NCBI GenBank assembly: GCA_965223115.1
Contig: OZ244982.1
Coordinates: 2,542,001 to 2,606,000, forward strand
Length of the DNA: 64,000 nt
Direction of reading: 5' to 3'
Source: CBDCUI01 sp965223115
GTDB lineage: Bacteria > Pseudomonadota > Gammaproteobacteria > UBA4575
This document shows, in pieces, positions 1 through 8,726 of the stretch. The position numbers were made by a program, and so were the translations under genes. The notes beneath the pieces were generated by a model, which was not told the DNA's origin, searched no databases, and was given only the letters and a program-made list of their open reading frames with translations. The first letter of the stretch is position 1. Each line of letters opens with the position of its first letter.

Positions 1-1
1 A

Positions 2-73
2 GGGCCAGATTTACCTAATAAAAATGAAACTGAAGTCTTATATAAAATAATTGATCAGCAATTAGAAAATTAA
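2..73 (+). CDS. C-terminal tail of an unidentified gene (partial)
   Basis: An open frame enters from the left edge and ends with TAA at 71-73. It reads 23 residues ending IIDQQLEN. It converges on the SPOR gene that ends at 91. The piece is too short to recognise a family, and it may be a chance open frame. Confidence 0.3.
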   Translation, partial: GPDLPNKNETEVLYKIIDQQLEN

Positions 74-90
74 TCGAAATCAGGCTAAAT

Positions 91-627
91 TCATTCTTTA
101 GCTTGCATTAATAGTGTATCAATATGGTTTTTACGTAAACGGGTGCGTAGTTCTTCTAAAGCTTGCCGGTCTTTTGAAGGCCCTATACGTACCCGATGCC
201 ATTTTGAATTATTTACATCGACTGATTGAATGTGGGCTTCAACACCAAGTAACGCTAAACGGGCTTTTAAACCATCAGCTTCACTAAACTGCTGAAAAGA
301 GCCTGCTTGTAATAGATACCCTCCAGTATAATCAGCTTGTTTTTTCTGTGTAGTATGTTGCTGTAAAGGTTGTTTCTCTTCATCTGGGATGACTACTTCT
401 AACTCGGGTAATAAGGTATAAAAGTCAAATTTAGGCTTTTTTGATGGTTTTGTATTTTGCACATCTTCTTGATGCGTAGTTGCAGAATTTGTATTACCCT
501 GATCCAAATAACGTCCATTTATCTTAGTGAGCATGGCAATACCCAAACCTATTAAGATCCCTAAGGTAAGCCATATCCAGGCTGGTAAAATACTAGAGGT
601 TTTTTTTGCGGTTTTGCGACGGGCCAT
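91..627 (-). CDS. SPOR-domain membrane protein (FtsN-like)
   Basis: Predicted inner-membrane protein with a short basic cytoplasmic N-terminus, one transmembrane segment at about residues 15-36, a polar linker and a C-terminal SPOR domain at about residues 98-176. The domain opens with YLLQAGSF and contains RVRIGP, both typical of the fold. SPOR domains bind denuded septal peptidoglycan, so a role in cell division or wall remodelling is likely. At 178 residues it is shorter than E. coli FtsN. It begins 1 nt after the argS stop, so the two genes form one transcription unit, an arrangement common in gammaproteobacteria. I infer FtsN-like function from architecture and context, not from specific FtsN motifs. 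Confidence 0.88.
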   Translation of the reverse strand: MARRKTAKKTSSILPAWIWLTLGILIGLGIAMLTKINGRYLDQGNTNSATTHQEDVQNTKPSKKPKFDFYTLLPELEVVIPDEEKQPLQQHTTQKKQADYTGGYLLQAGSFQQFSEADGLKARLALLGVEAHIQSVDVNNSKWHRVRIGPSKDRQALEELRTRLRKNHIDTLLMQAKE

Positions 628-628
628 T

Positions 629-2380
629 TTACATTCGCTCTGGTGCGCTCACATCTAGTAGAGATAAGCCGTTATGTAAGATGATTTGTGTAGCACGAAT
701 CAATTTTAATCGTGCATATCGAATCTTCTCATCGTCTACTAGAACTTGATGTGTATTGTAAAAACTATGAAATGCATTGGCCACTTCACGTAAGTAATTT
801 ACGATGAGGTGTGGTGAGAGCTGTTTTGCGGCATGCATAATTTTTTCTGGATATTGGTCTAATGTATTAATTAAAGTCTTTTCCTGTTCTTCGGTTAATG
901 GAGAAGGATCAGCATTAATAAGCTCACTATGGTTAGGTTTTATATTCGCTTTATCAAATATACTGCAAATTCTTGCATGTGCATATTGTAAATAATAAAC
1001 GGGATTATCGTTGGATTCTGAAGTAGCTAAATTCAAGTCAAAATCCAAGTGTTGCTCACATTTTCGCATTACATAAAAAAAGCGTGCTGCATCTTTACCA
1101 ACTTGTTTACGCAACTGGCGCAAGGTGACAAATTCCCCCGAACGTGTAGACATAGCCAGTTTCTTACCATTCTCATATAGATTTGCAAATTGTACTAACA
1201 GTATCTGCAATTGTTCGGGGTTTTTTCCTAATGCTTTAATGGCTGCCTTTACACGAGCCATATAACCATGATGATCGGCACCCCATATGTCGATTAAAAG
1301 ATCAAATTTTCGTTCAAATTTTTCTAGGTGATATGCGATATCTGAAGCGAAATAAGTAGCTTGACCATTCTCGCGTACTAGTACGCGGTCTTTCTCGTCA
1401 TAAAAACTTGTAGAGCGGAACCACATGGCACCATCTTTCATATAAGTATGACCATTATCCTTTAGCGTATTAAGGACAATTTGCACCTTATTATTAACTA
1501 ACGATTTCTCTGAATACCATTGATTAAAGTGCACACCGAATTTCTCCAAGTCATCTTTAATATCATCTAGAATAGTATTCAAGGAGTGTTCAGAAAAAAT
1601 TTCATAGCCTTTTCCATTAAGTAATTCTTTACATTTATTTATAATGGCGTCGATATAAATCTCCTTATCTCCGCCATCAGGTTCATCAGGTGGTAATAGC
1701 TGCATCCATTCCTTAGTTGCGTAATGATATTGGTTGCCATACTCACGATGTAACGATGCTGCGATATCCCAAATGTAATCACCTTGATAAGCATTACTTG
1801 GAAATTCGAATTCATCCCCGCATAAATCTAAATAACGTAACCACACGGAAATCGTAAGGATATCCATTTGCCGCCCGGCATCATTGACATAGTATTCACG
1901 ATAGACCTCATATCCCTGTGTCTCCAGTATATTTGCTATCGTAGCTCCATATGCAGCACCACGCCCGTGACCGACATGTAATGGGCCGGTAGGATTAGCA
2001 GACACAAACTCTATTTGTACTTTTTTTCCTGCAAACTCATTTGAGTGTCCGAACTTGTCTTGCTCATTAATAATTTGATTTAAAATTTCAGCTTGATGGT
2101 CTGAGCGTAGATAGAAGTTAAGGAATCCAGGGCCTGCAATTTCAATTTTATTAATGGAAGGGTCATCAACGATGTGCTTGAGAATTTTCTCTGCTAATTC
2201 TCTAGGAGTTGTATTTGCTGACTTTGCAAGCATCATGGCTATATTACTTGCAAAATCCCCATGCTCTTTATTTTTACCGCGAACAATTTGTATATTAGGT
2301 TTAATATCTTTAGGTAGGTCGTTACTTGCCTGTAAGTCACAGATAGCATCATTTAGAAGCCTTAATATTAATGATTGCAT
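629..2380 (-). CDS. argS: arginyl-tRNA synthetase
   Basis: Class I aminoacyl-tRNA synthetase that charges tRNA-Arg in the cytoplasm. The HIGH signature appears as HVGHGR just after SANPTGP (about residues 130-142). The KMSKS-like signature is degenerate, AMSTRSG near residue 410. The N-terminal additional domain (about 1-110) and the C-terminal DALR-type anticodon-binding domain, which contains YLQYAHARI, are both present. Length 583 is normal for bacterial ArgS. It lies 82 nt downstream of priA and leads directly into the SPOR gene. Confidence 0.97.
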   Translation of the reverse strand: MQSLILRLLNDAICDLQASNDLPKDIKPNIQIVRGKNKEHGDFASNIAMMLAKSANTTPRELAEKILKHIVDDPSINKIEIAGPGFLNFYLRSDHQAEILNQIINEQDKFGHSNEFAGKKVQIEFVSANPTGPLHVGHGRGAAYGATIANILETQGYEVYREYYVNDAGRQMDILTISVWLRYLDLCGDEFEFPSNAYQGDYIWDIAASLHREYGNQYHYATKEWMQLLPPDEPDGGDKEIYIDAIINKCKELLNGKGYEIFSEHSLNTILDDIKDDLEKFGVHFNQWYSEKSLVNNKVQIVLNTLKDNGHTYMKDGAMWFRSTSFYDEKDRVLVRENGQATYFASDIAYHLEKFERKFDLLIDIWGADHHGYMARVKAAIKALGKNPEQLQILLVQFANLYENGKKLAMSTRSGEFVTLRQLRKQVGKDAARFFYVMRKCEQHLDFDLNLATSESNDNPVYYLQYAHARICSIFDKANIKPNHSELINADPSPLTEEQEKTLINTLDQYPEKIMHAAKQLSPHLIVNYLREVANAFHSFYNTHQVLVDDEKIRYARLKLIRATQIILHNGLSLLDVSAPERM

Positions 2381-2461
2381 TTTTTAATAGTAATTTATGA
2401 TCAGCGGCGTTGCATTGTACTTAAATTATTACAAGCTGCACTAAGTTTGGAAAACAATTAT

Positions 2462-4669
2462 TCATTCCATTTCTAGTGGGTCTACTTCAATAGTCCAGCG
2501 TACACGCTTGGCAAGTGCTAATTGTTGTATTTTATGTATCCATTTAGCAGAGTGTTTCCGCATAGCTTTGCGGCTGCTAGCAATCACAACTAACTGGCTT
2601 TGATACATACCTGCTTTTTTCTCTATGCTGGCAGGTATAGGACCGAGAATATTCAAGTTTGAATCTTTGTTTGAGATTACCGAGTCTTTAACATTGTGTA
2701 GAAATTTTTTTGTCAGGTGTTGTTGATGTGCACGTGCACGCAGTAAAATCATATTTGTATAAGGGGGCAGGCCACAGCTTTTACGTATTACTAGAGCCTC
2801 TGCAGAAAATGCCATATACCCATTAGATAATAAACAGTTGAGTAAGGGATGTTCAGGTTGATAAGTTTGTAGTAAGACTTTGCCATTATTTTTATTGCGA
2901 CCTGCTCGTCCAGCAACTTGAGTGATTAACTGTGCTAGACGTTCGGTTGCGCGAAAATCTGTGCTATACAAGCCATGATCAACATTTAAGATTCCCACTA
3001 AAGTGACGCCTGGGAAATCATGTCCCTTAGAAAGCATTTGTGTGCCAATAATAATTTGGTATTTTTTATTGTGAATATCACATAGTTTAGACTGCAACTC
3101 GTTCTTTTTCCTCGTGCTGTCTCGGTCTATACGGGTGATTGCAACTTCGGGAAATATTTCCTGGAGTTTAGTTTCTATACGCTGCGTACCTTCTCCTAGC
3201 CAGATTAGGCTGGCTGTATTGCATTGTGGACATTGATCAGGAGCACTATTTTCTTTTTGACAATAGTGGCACTTGACAGTATTTGTTTTTTTATAAAATG
3301 TCATGCGCGCATCGCAACGTGAGCATTCTGCAATCCATCCACAATTATGGCAAAGTATCGTAGGAGCATAGCCACGTCGGTTTAGAAACAATAGCACTTG
3401 ATGGTTGTTTTCAAGTTCAGTTTTCATGGCGTCAATAAGCTCATTAGACAAACCGTCGATGACATGCTTAGAACGCAGGTCTACAAGCTTAATTTGTGGT
3501 GCTTTCATTTCTTTGGCACGTTTTCTTAATACTTGTTTTTGGTAGCGTCCGAGGCTGACGTTATGTTGGGTTTCAAATGAAGGCGTTGCTGAGCCAAGAA
3601 CAATTGGGATTCCTAATTGCTTGGCACGATAAATTGCGATGTCCCGTGCATGGTATAAAAAACCTTCTTGTTGTTTGAATGATAAATCATGTTCTTCATC
3701 AACTATGATTAATCCCAAGTCTTTGTATGCTAGGAAAACGGCAGAGCGTGTGCCTATAATAATTTTAGCGCGGCCTGTTTTTGCAGCAAGCCATGCTTGT
3801 GCGCGTTCCGTTTCATTTAAACCTGAATGCATTTGAGTAGCTGTTAGATTAAGTCTACTTTGAATTCGTTGAGCAAGTTGCTCAGTAAGGCCTATTTCTG
3901 GAACTAAGACTGCTACTTGCTTATTGCTATTAATAATATCTCTGGCTAAAGCAAGATAAACTTCAGTTTTTCCACTACCTGTAACACCTGCCAGTAAGTG
4001 AGTGTTGTATTTTTTTAATTGTTTATGTATGGCTGTATAGGCACTTTGCTGTTCTTCATTTAGAGTAATTCCTGAGCTCGGCAAGTGTGATGATGTTTGT
4101 AAACTATTCGTATCTACTTGTGTTTTTTTTACTATTCCTTTTTCTATTAATGCTTTAATAGGAGGCCGCCAATTTGGAATGTGTTGAGATATTTGTTTTG
4201 AATAGAGACCTTCGGGATTAGCACGTAATAAATCTGCAAGCATTTTTTGTTTAGGTGCTTTGGTAAAATTATTATTGTAATTTTCAGTATCAATAACTTG
4301 ATAAAGTATTTTTTTAGGTAAGGATATGTATTTGCCTTTGCGTAATGCACTAGGTAATGCAGTGTTTAAAACTTCTCCAAGCGGTTGGTGATAATAAGCA
4401 GCTGCCCAATCCAGTAGTTTTAGTAATGTAGGCTCAAATACCGTGTCAACATCTAAAATTTCACTTACTGTTTTTAGCTTGTTTCTAGGCAAGCTGCTCA
4501 AGCAATTTTTTTTAACAATAATTCCGGTAAGCTTGCGTTTACCAAACACGACTCGGGCCCGAGTGCCTATCTTGATTGTGTCATGCTCTAGATTGCTAGG
4601 CGCTAAATATTCAAAGTTTTGATATAGGGGGAGAGGCAGTGCAATCTGCAATACGGGAATTGAATTCAT
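2462..4669 (-). CDS. priA: primosomal replication protein N' (PriA helicase)
   Basis: Superfamily 2 helicase that reloads the replisome at stalled forks. Visible parts are the N-terminal 3' DNA-binding domain, Walker A GVTGSGKTE near residue 230, the DEAH-type box VDEEHD near 324, and a zinc-binding region with paired cysteines (CHNCGW, CSRC, CHYC, CPQC) at about residues 440-485. The C-terminal helicase lobe includes QVAGRAGR. Length 735 matches the family. The gene is divergent from the sigma-factor operon at 5191, and the 521-bp gap between them holds a DnaA-box-like site and a long inverted repeat. Confidence 0.97.
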   Translation of the reverse strand: MNSIPVLQIALPLPLYQNFEYLAPSNLEHDTIKIGTRARVVFGKRKLTGIIVKKNCLSSLPRNKLKTVSEILDVDTVFEPTLLKLLDWAAAYYHQPLGEVLNTALPSALRKGKYISLPKKILYQVIDTENYNNNFTKAPKQKMLADLLRANPEGLYSKQISQHIPNWRPPIKALIEKGIVKKTQVDTNSLQTSSHLPSSGITLNEEQQSAYTAIHKQLKKYNTHLLAGVTGSGKTEVYLALARDIINSNKQVAVLVPEIGLTEQLAQRIQSRLNLTATQMHSGLNETERAQAWLAAKTGRAKIIIGTRSAVFLAYKDLGLIIVDEEHDLSFKQQEGFLYHARDIAIYRAKQLGIPIVLGSATPSFETQHNVSLGRYQKQVLRKRAKEMKAPQIKLVDLRSKHVIDGLSNELIDAMKTELENNHQVLLFLNRRGYAPTILCHNCGWIAECSRCDARMTFYKKTNTVKCHYCQKENSAPDQCPQCNTASLIWLGEGTQRIETKLQEIFPEVAITRIDRDSTRKKNELQSKLCDIHNKKYQIIIGTQMLSKGHDFPGVTLVGILNVDHGLYSTDFRATERLAQLITQVAGRAGRNKNNGKVLLQTYQPEHPLLNCLLSNGYMAFSAEALVIRKSCGLPPYTNMILLRARAHQQHLTKKFLHNVKDSVISNKDSNLNILGPIPASIEKKAGMYQSQLVVIASSRKAMRKHSAKWIHKIQQLALAKRVRWTIEVDPLEME

Positions 4670-4776
4670 CTTGAAAGAATACTCATTCTTGAATGGCTTT
4701 ATACTTTGTTTAAAGTGTAGTTATACAATTGTATTGCTGAGAAGAATTGAAATTTGATACTTGCTGTGCATATGTC

Positions 4777-4785
4777 TGTGGATAA
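4777..4785 (-). promoter_or_regulatory. DnaA-box match upstream of priA
   Basis: TGTGGATAA is the exact complement of the consensus DnaA box TTATCCACA. It lies 108 nt upstream of the priA start. A single 9-mer can occur by chance in AT-rich DNA, so regulation of priA by DnaA is only a possibility. Apart from this site and the inverted repeat at 5000-5088, I see no gene in 4670-5190. Confidence 0.35.
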
Positions 4786-4999
4786 AATGTCATAAACTCA
4801 TTCTTAAAAGCAGCGTAAATACTGTTATTGTTACCTCTATATTCAACAATTAGTAACTAACTAATTGAAAATAAAGGATATAATTTCGATTGTGTATTAA
4901 AAACACAAATCTTAGTTGTTGGTAACTCACTTATCGTACAGTGTGAATAAACTACCTTAAAAGTATTAAATATGTCGTCAGTTCAATTAAATAAAAGGA

Positions 5000-5088
5000 T
5001 TGTGTCAACGAAAATGGGCCTTGATCGTTATAGTGGTTATGTAGACATATATGGACTACTACATACTGTATTTGCCTCGTTGACACAA
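5000..5088. repeat. 12-bp perfect inverted repeat around a 65-bp loop
   Basis: TTGTGTCAACGA at 5000-5011 is matched by its exact complement TCGTTGACACAA at 5077-5088. A nested pair TGTAG (5040-5044) / CTACA (5059-5063) could extend the fold. The element sits in the non-coding gap upstream of the sigma-factor operon. It may be a structured leader RNA, a regulator site or a decayed small mobile element. There is no T-run typical of an intrinsic terminator. Confidence 0.6.
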
Positions 5089-5190
5089 GGATTGCCGGCA
5101 ATATGAGCACAATTTCCTAGCGACGACACGTTAAAGCGCAAATGAACTAATTTTAAGGATATCAAAAGTTGCTGATTAAGTGAGGATAGT

Positions 5191-5727
5191 TTGGTTACAA
5201 CGCATAATCAGCAGCTCGAAGATTTCTTAGCGAATGTAGAACGTCGAGCATTTCGTATTGCTGAAATGTCAACGAGAAATAGAGAGGATGCTTTGGATAT
5301 TGTGCAAGATGCGATGCTGCAATTGGTAAAGAAATATGCGCATAAACCTGCGCAGCAATGGACGCCACTATTTTATCGCATACTAAATAATCGTCTGATG
5401 GATCAACATCGAAAAAATACAGTTCAAAGCCGTTGGCGCGTATGGTTAACAATTAATAGTGAAGGAGATGAAATTACAGATCCAATACAAGAATTATCAG
5501 CTGAAGAAAATACACATGAAGCTATTTTGGACATACAACATTCAGTAGAAAAAGTAGATGTTGCGATACAGCAGCTTTCAATTCGCCAACGACAAGCCTT
5601 TTTATATAGAGCTTGGGAAGGAATGGATATTGCAGAAACTGCACGAGCTATGCAATGTTCACAGGGGAGTGTAAAAACACATTACTCTAGAGCGATAAAG
5701 TTTTTGCGGGCGCATCTACAGAGCTAA
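5191..5727 (+). CDS. RNA polymerase sigma-70 family (ECF-like) factor
   Basis: A 178-residue protein with sigma region 2 at about residues 15-75 (EDALDIVQDAMLQLV, then PLFYRILNNRLMD) and region 4 near the C-terminus (LSIRQRQAFLYRAWEGMDIAETA, an HTH for -35 recognition). There is no region 1 or 3, as expected for ECF sigma factors. The start is TTG, preceded by GTGAGGAT. It heads a compact run with a one-TM protein, a small exported acidic protein and a DUF3106 protein. That order recurs in proteobacteria, so the following membrane protein is the natural candidate for control of this factor. Confidence 0.9.
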   Translation: MVTTHNQQLEDFLANVERRAFRIAEMSTRNREDALDIVQDAMLQLVKKYAHKPAQQWTPLFYRILNNRLMDQHRKNTVQSRWRVWLTINSEGDEITDPIQELSAEENTHEAILDIQHSVEKVDVAIQQLSIRQRQAFLYRAWEGMDIAETARAMQCSQGSVKTHYSRAIKFLRAHLQS

Positions 5728-5729
5728 AT

Positions 5730-6092
5730 ATGAATGAAGATAAACAAAATTTGAGTGAACAAGAATTTGTAGCACGAATTAATCAAATTTTAGATGCTTC
5801 GGTTAGTCGTATTGATGCTGAAACGTGTCAAAAGATAAACAAAGTAAGACAACAAGCTCTGGCACAAAATAGCAAATCTAAAATATTTTTTACAACAAGT
5901 TTAGGTAAAGCTATTACAGTTACAGTTTTATCTGTTTTTATAGCAGTATTAATAGTAAAAACACAATTTCAAACAACTATGGAAGATGAAGAAATTGAAG
6001 TATTAGAATTAATAGCAGCGCAAGACACTTTAGAAATGTATGAAGAATTGGAATTTTATGCTTGGCTAATAGAAGAAGATGCTACAAGTTAA
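5730..6092 (+). CDS. single-TM acidic protein, possible sigma-factor partner
   Basis: A 120-residue protein with a soluble, mostly polar N-terminus (about 1-55), one transmembrane helix at about 60-78 and a very acidic C-terminal tail (MEDEEIEVLELIAAQDTLEMYEELEF region). It starts 2 nt after the sigma-factor stop. The topology, cytoplasmic N-domain then membrane anchor then periplasmic tail, fits a small anti-sigma factor or a DUF3619-like protein. I see no zinc-binding HxxxCxxC motif, so the anti-sigma role is inferred from position only. Confidence 0.65.
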   Translation: MNEDKQNLSEQEFVARINQILDASVSRIDAETCQKINKVRQQALAQNSKSKIFFTTSLGKAITVTVLSVFIAVLIVKTQFQTTMEDEEIEVLELIAAQDTLEMYEELEFYAWLIEEDATS

Positions 6093-6294
6093 TTATGTGT
6101 TGGCAATATGTTTGTTTATTATTTTTCAATTCACGCATGCGCAAGAGGTTGATGACTATGATAAAGAACTGGATGAGGAATTCTTGGAAATTCTAGGGTC
6201 ATTTGAGACAGAACAAGATGAATGGTATGACTTATTTTGGTCGATGGTTGAAGAAGCTGAGCATGAGGATTCAGTGAATGCAGAAAATAAATAA
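6079..6294 (+). CDS. small exported acidic protein
   Basis: A 71-residue protein with a signal peptide (hydrophobic VLAICLFIIF, predicted cleavage after THA, near residue 21). The mature part is strongly acidic (VDDYDKELDEEF region). It overlaps the previous gene by 14 nt and the next by 17 nt, which points to translational coupling within the sigma-factor operon. I recognise no family. Its acidity complements the very basic DUF3106 protein that follows, so a complex between the two is conceivable but unproven. Confidence 0.65.
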   Translation: MLQVNYVLAICLFIIFQFTHAQEVDDYDKELDEEFLEILGSFETEQDEWYDLFWSMVEEAEHEDSVNAENK

Positions 6295-6757
6295 GTTTAT
6301 TACTTGTTTTATGCTTCTGACTTTTTGTGTATATGGTTATGCACAAGATGAAGTAATTAAATGGGGAGACCTCAGTACTGAGCAACAAAAGATTCTGAAA
6401 CGCTTTGAAAACAAGTGGTCAGAGTTACCACATAATAAACAACACAAGCTTGCTCGAGGCGCAAAAAGATGGTCATCGCTGACACCAAGGCAACGCACGC
6501 AAGTCAAAAACAAAATGAAAAAGTGGCGTAGCTTAAACCCACAACAGAAACAAAAGGTACATGATCGTTTCAAGCATTTTGAAAGCCTTCCACCTGAACA
6601 GCGTAGAAAAATCCGTGAGCGTTATAAATGGTTTCACAGCCTACCTCAGGAGCAAAGAAAAAAATTACGCCGTAAGTGGGATAATATGACGCCTGAACAG
6701 CGTCAAAAAATGCGAAAAAGATGGAAAAATCAATATAATAAAAATGCAAGGCAGTGA
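6278..6757 (+). CDS. DUF3106-type exported basic repeat protein
   Basis: A 159-residue protein with a signal peptide (cleavage near YAQ, residue 22-23). The mature part is made of short repeats of the form W-x-S-L-x-P-x-Q-R-x-K, for example WSSLTPRQR, WRSLNPQQK, FESLPPEQR, FHSLPQEQR and DNMTPEQRQ. This is the DUF3106 pattern and is rich in Arg and Lys. Function is unknown. It is last in the ECF sigma operon, as is common for this family. Confidence 0.82.
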   Translation: MQKINKFITCFMLLTFCVYGYAQDEVIKWGDLSTEQQKILKRFENKWSELPHNKQHKLARGAKRWSSLTPRQRTQVKNKMKKWRSLNPQQKQKVHDRFKHFESLPPEQRRKIRERYKWFHSLPQEQRKKLRRKWDNMTPEQRQKMRKRWKNQYNKNARQ

Positions 6758-6904
6758 TAATTGATATTTTCTCAAAGCTGATAGGTTAGGTGATTAGCCG
6801 TGTTGTTATTACAAACAGACGGCATAATTCGATAATTAATTATTTCTATCTAATAGCCTTTCGGCTAAAGTATTGTCTTAATCTTAGGCACTTACTTTTT
6901 TATA

Positions 6905-7858
6905 ATGGCAGTTGCTCCTGGAGATACACGAAGCTTATCGACTTTGTCACGACTTGGCCTGTTTGGCGCCGTGGATTTGGAACAATGCGCGGACCTTTTA
7001 GTAAATTGCAGCAGTAAAACTTTACAGCCAGGTGAACTGTTACTACATAAGGACCAAGATAATAATTCAATGTTTGTAATAGTAGATGGCAATCTAGGGT
7101 TGCATTTACATGTTGATGCAGCTGCAATTGTAACCTTGAATCCAGGAGATACGGTTGGTGAGATGTCAGTTATAGGCGAACAGCCTGTAAGTGCATTTGT
7201 TAAAGCGCAAACATATTGTAAGGTACTAGAAATCCCTGAAAATTTGCTATGGGAGTTTATATCTAAAGATATAAATTTTGCACGCAATCTAATGAAGCTT
7301 TTTGTTAAGCGTATGTTAGATCTCAATAGACTCGTGTATGAACAATTACAAAAAGAAGAACGTAGTCACATCAAAGCAGATAAAGATGAACTTACAGGGA
7401 TGTACAATAAACAGTGGCTAAAAGACACATTGCCTTACGAAATGACGCGTTGCTTTATGCGCAACAGATCATTAACCATGATGATGTTAGAAGTTGATCG
7501 GTTTCAAAATTTAATTGAAATTTACGAGCAATTCACTGCAGATAAAATTTATCAGGCTATTGCAAATGCAGTACAAATAGAATTACGTGGCATAGATATG
7601 GCTGTTAAGTTAAGTGAAAACAGTATGGCGTTAATTCTGATTGGTACAGACGAAATGCAAGCTGATATTGTTTCGAAACGCTTGCATCATGCTGTGCAAC
7701 AAATCGTTTTAAATGACACTAAAGTAGATGAGAAAATTACTATATCCATAGGAATTGCGGAGATGGTTGAGGAGGACTATGCCGATTTGCTTATTGCGCG
7801 TACACAAGCTGCACTTGCGCGAGCTGTAAGTGCAGGTGGTAATCAGACTTCGCGTTAA
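6905..7858 (+). CDS. cyclic-nucleotide-binding domain protein with degenerate GGDEF domain
   Basis: A 317-residue protein. Residues about 15-130 form a CAP/CRP-type cNMP-binding domain (LQPGELLLHKDQ, then NPGDTVGEMSVIGE). Residues about 155-310 form a GGDEF-type fold starting DELTGMYNKQWL and ending KITISIGIAE. The GGDEF motif itself reads LSENSMALIL, so the catalytic signature is missing and cyclase activity is unlikely. The domain may be a receiver or dimerisation module. The gene stands alone between the DUF3106 gene and the HNH gene. Confidence 0.85.
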   Translation: MAVAPGDTRSLSTLSRLGLFGAVDLEQCADLLVNCSSKTLQPGELLLHKDQDNNSMFVIVDGNLGLHLHVDAAAIVTLNPGDTVGEMSVIGEQPVSAFVKAQTYCKVLEIPENLLWEFISKDINFARNLMKLFVKRMLDLNRLVYEQLQKEERSHIKADKDELTGMYNKQWLKDTLPYEMTRCFMRNRSLTMMMLEVDRFQNLIEIYEQFTADKIYQAIANAVQIELRGIDMAVKLSENSMALILIGTDEMQADIVSKRLHHAVQQIVLNDTKVDEKITISIGIAEMVEEDYADLLIARTQAALARAVSAGGNQTSR

Positions 7859-8000
7859 TGACTATTTAACGTTTTATAACAGCATCCTCATATATTTCAA
7901 GGTTTTAAGAATTCTGCAGCATTATTGTGGTCTAATCTGCAATTGCAATGAACCACCATTTACCGATACAGTTGGACCCCAGATATATCTGGAGGACTTA

Positions 8001-8591
8001 GTGAGTGATTTAAGCCTACAAGTATTACGCACGGATGTGTCCGGGATGCCCATGGAATGGGTAAACTATCAAGATGCAGCCAAGCTGTATTACAGTGAGC
8101 AGGTTGCTTACACTTGTGGAGAATCTATATATGTTATCCATGGTGGTATCAATGCATGCAGTGGAGAACGTAGTGAAATAGCTGTCCATTCTATCATTGC
8201 TACCTATGGCAATAACCGTTCTCTCCATGACAGTTATGTACCACCATTAAATAATCGAGCTTTGTTTAAGCGTGATGCAAATCTTTGTCTATATTGTGGG
8301 AAGCGCTTTGATCGTCGCGATCTATCACGAGATCATATTCGTCCTCTAAGCCGAGGTGGTGTAGATGTCTGGAATAATGTCGTAACAGCTTGTAAGCGAT
8401 GTAATAACCATAAAGCAGGTAGAACTCCTGAACAAGCAGGCATGCAGTTACTTGCAATTCCGTTTACGCCTACACATGCAGAATATATCTATCTTCAAGG
8501 CAGACGTGTTTTGGCTGATCAAATGAAATTTTTATTAGCGCATTTTCCGCGTACTAGTCCATTACACAAACGTTTAAGTAAACTGGCTTAA
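8001..8591 (+). CDS. HNH endonuclease family protein
   Basis: A 196-residue protein. I place the start at GTG 8001 because GGAGG lies 5 nt upstream; the frame stays open further upstream (to 7830) but that part looks non-coding. The HNH nuclease fold is at about residues 85-145, with CLYCGKRF, SRDHIRPLSRGG, NNVVTACKRCNNHK: two CxxC zinc pairs and the catalytic His. The N-terminal part (SLQVLRTDVSGMPMEWV) matches HNH proteins that are widespread single-copy genes in proteobacteria. The exact substrate is unknown. Confidence 0.87.
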   Translation: MSDLSLQVLRTDVSGMPMEWVNYQDAAKLYYSEQVAYTCGESIYVIHGGINACSGERSEIAVHSIIATYGNNRSLHDSYVPPLNNRALFKRDANLCLYCGKRFDRRDLSRDHIRPLSRGGVDVWNNVVTACKRCNNHKAGRTPEQAGMQLLAIPFTPTHAEYIYLQGRRVLADQMKFLLAHFPRTSPLHKRLSKLA

Positions 8592-8726
8592 CACATATAT
8601 TTTTGCACAGTGCGTTGATCGCTTTTTTAAGGAGTTTGCGCTACCCTTAAATTTATTAAGTTGTTAGCCCTAGTTTGTGGCTGCATTTCAATTATATGTT
8701 CAGTCATAAAAGATTAATTTATACAC

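Noticed and set aside
804..995. Opposite-strand frames within argS, priA, asmA and similar genes
   Set aside because: They overlap strongly coding genes, lack ribosome sites and show no recognisable family.
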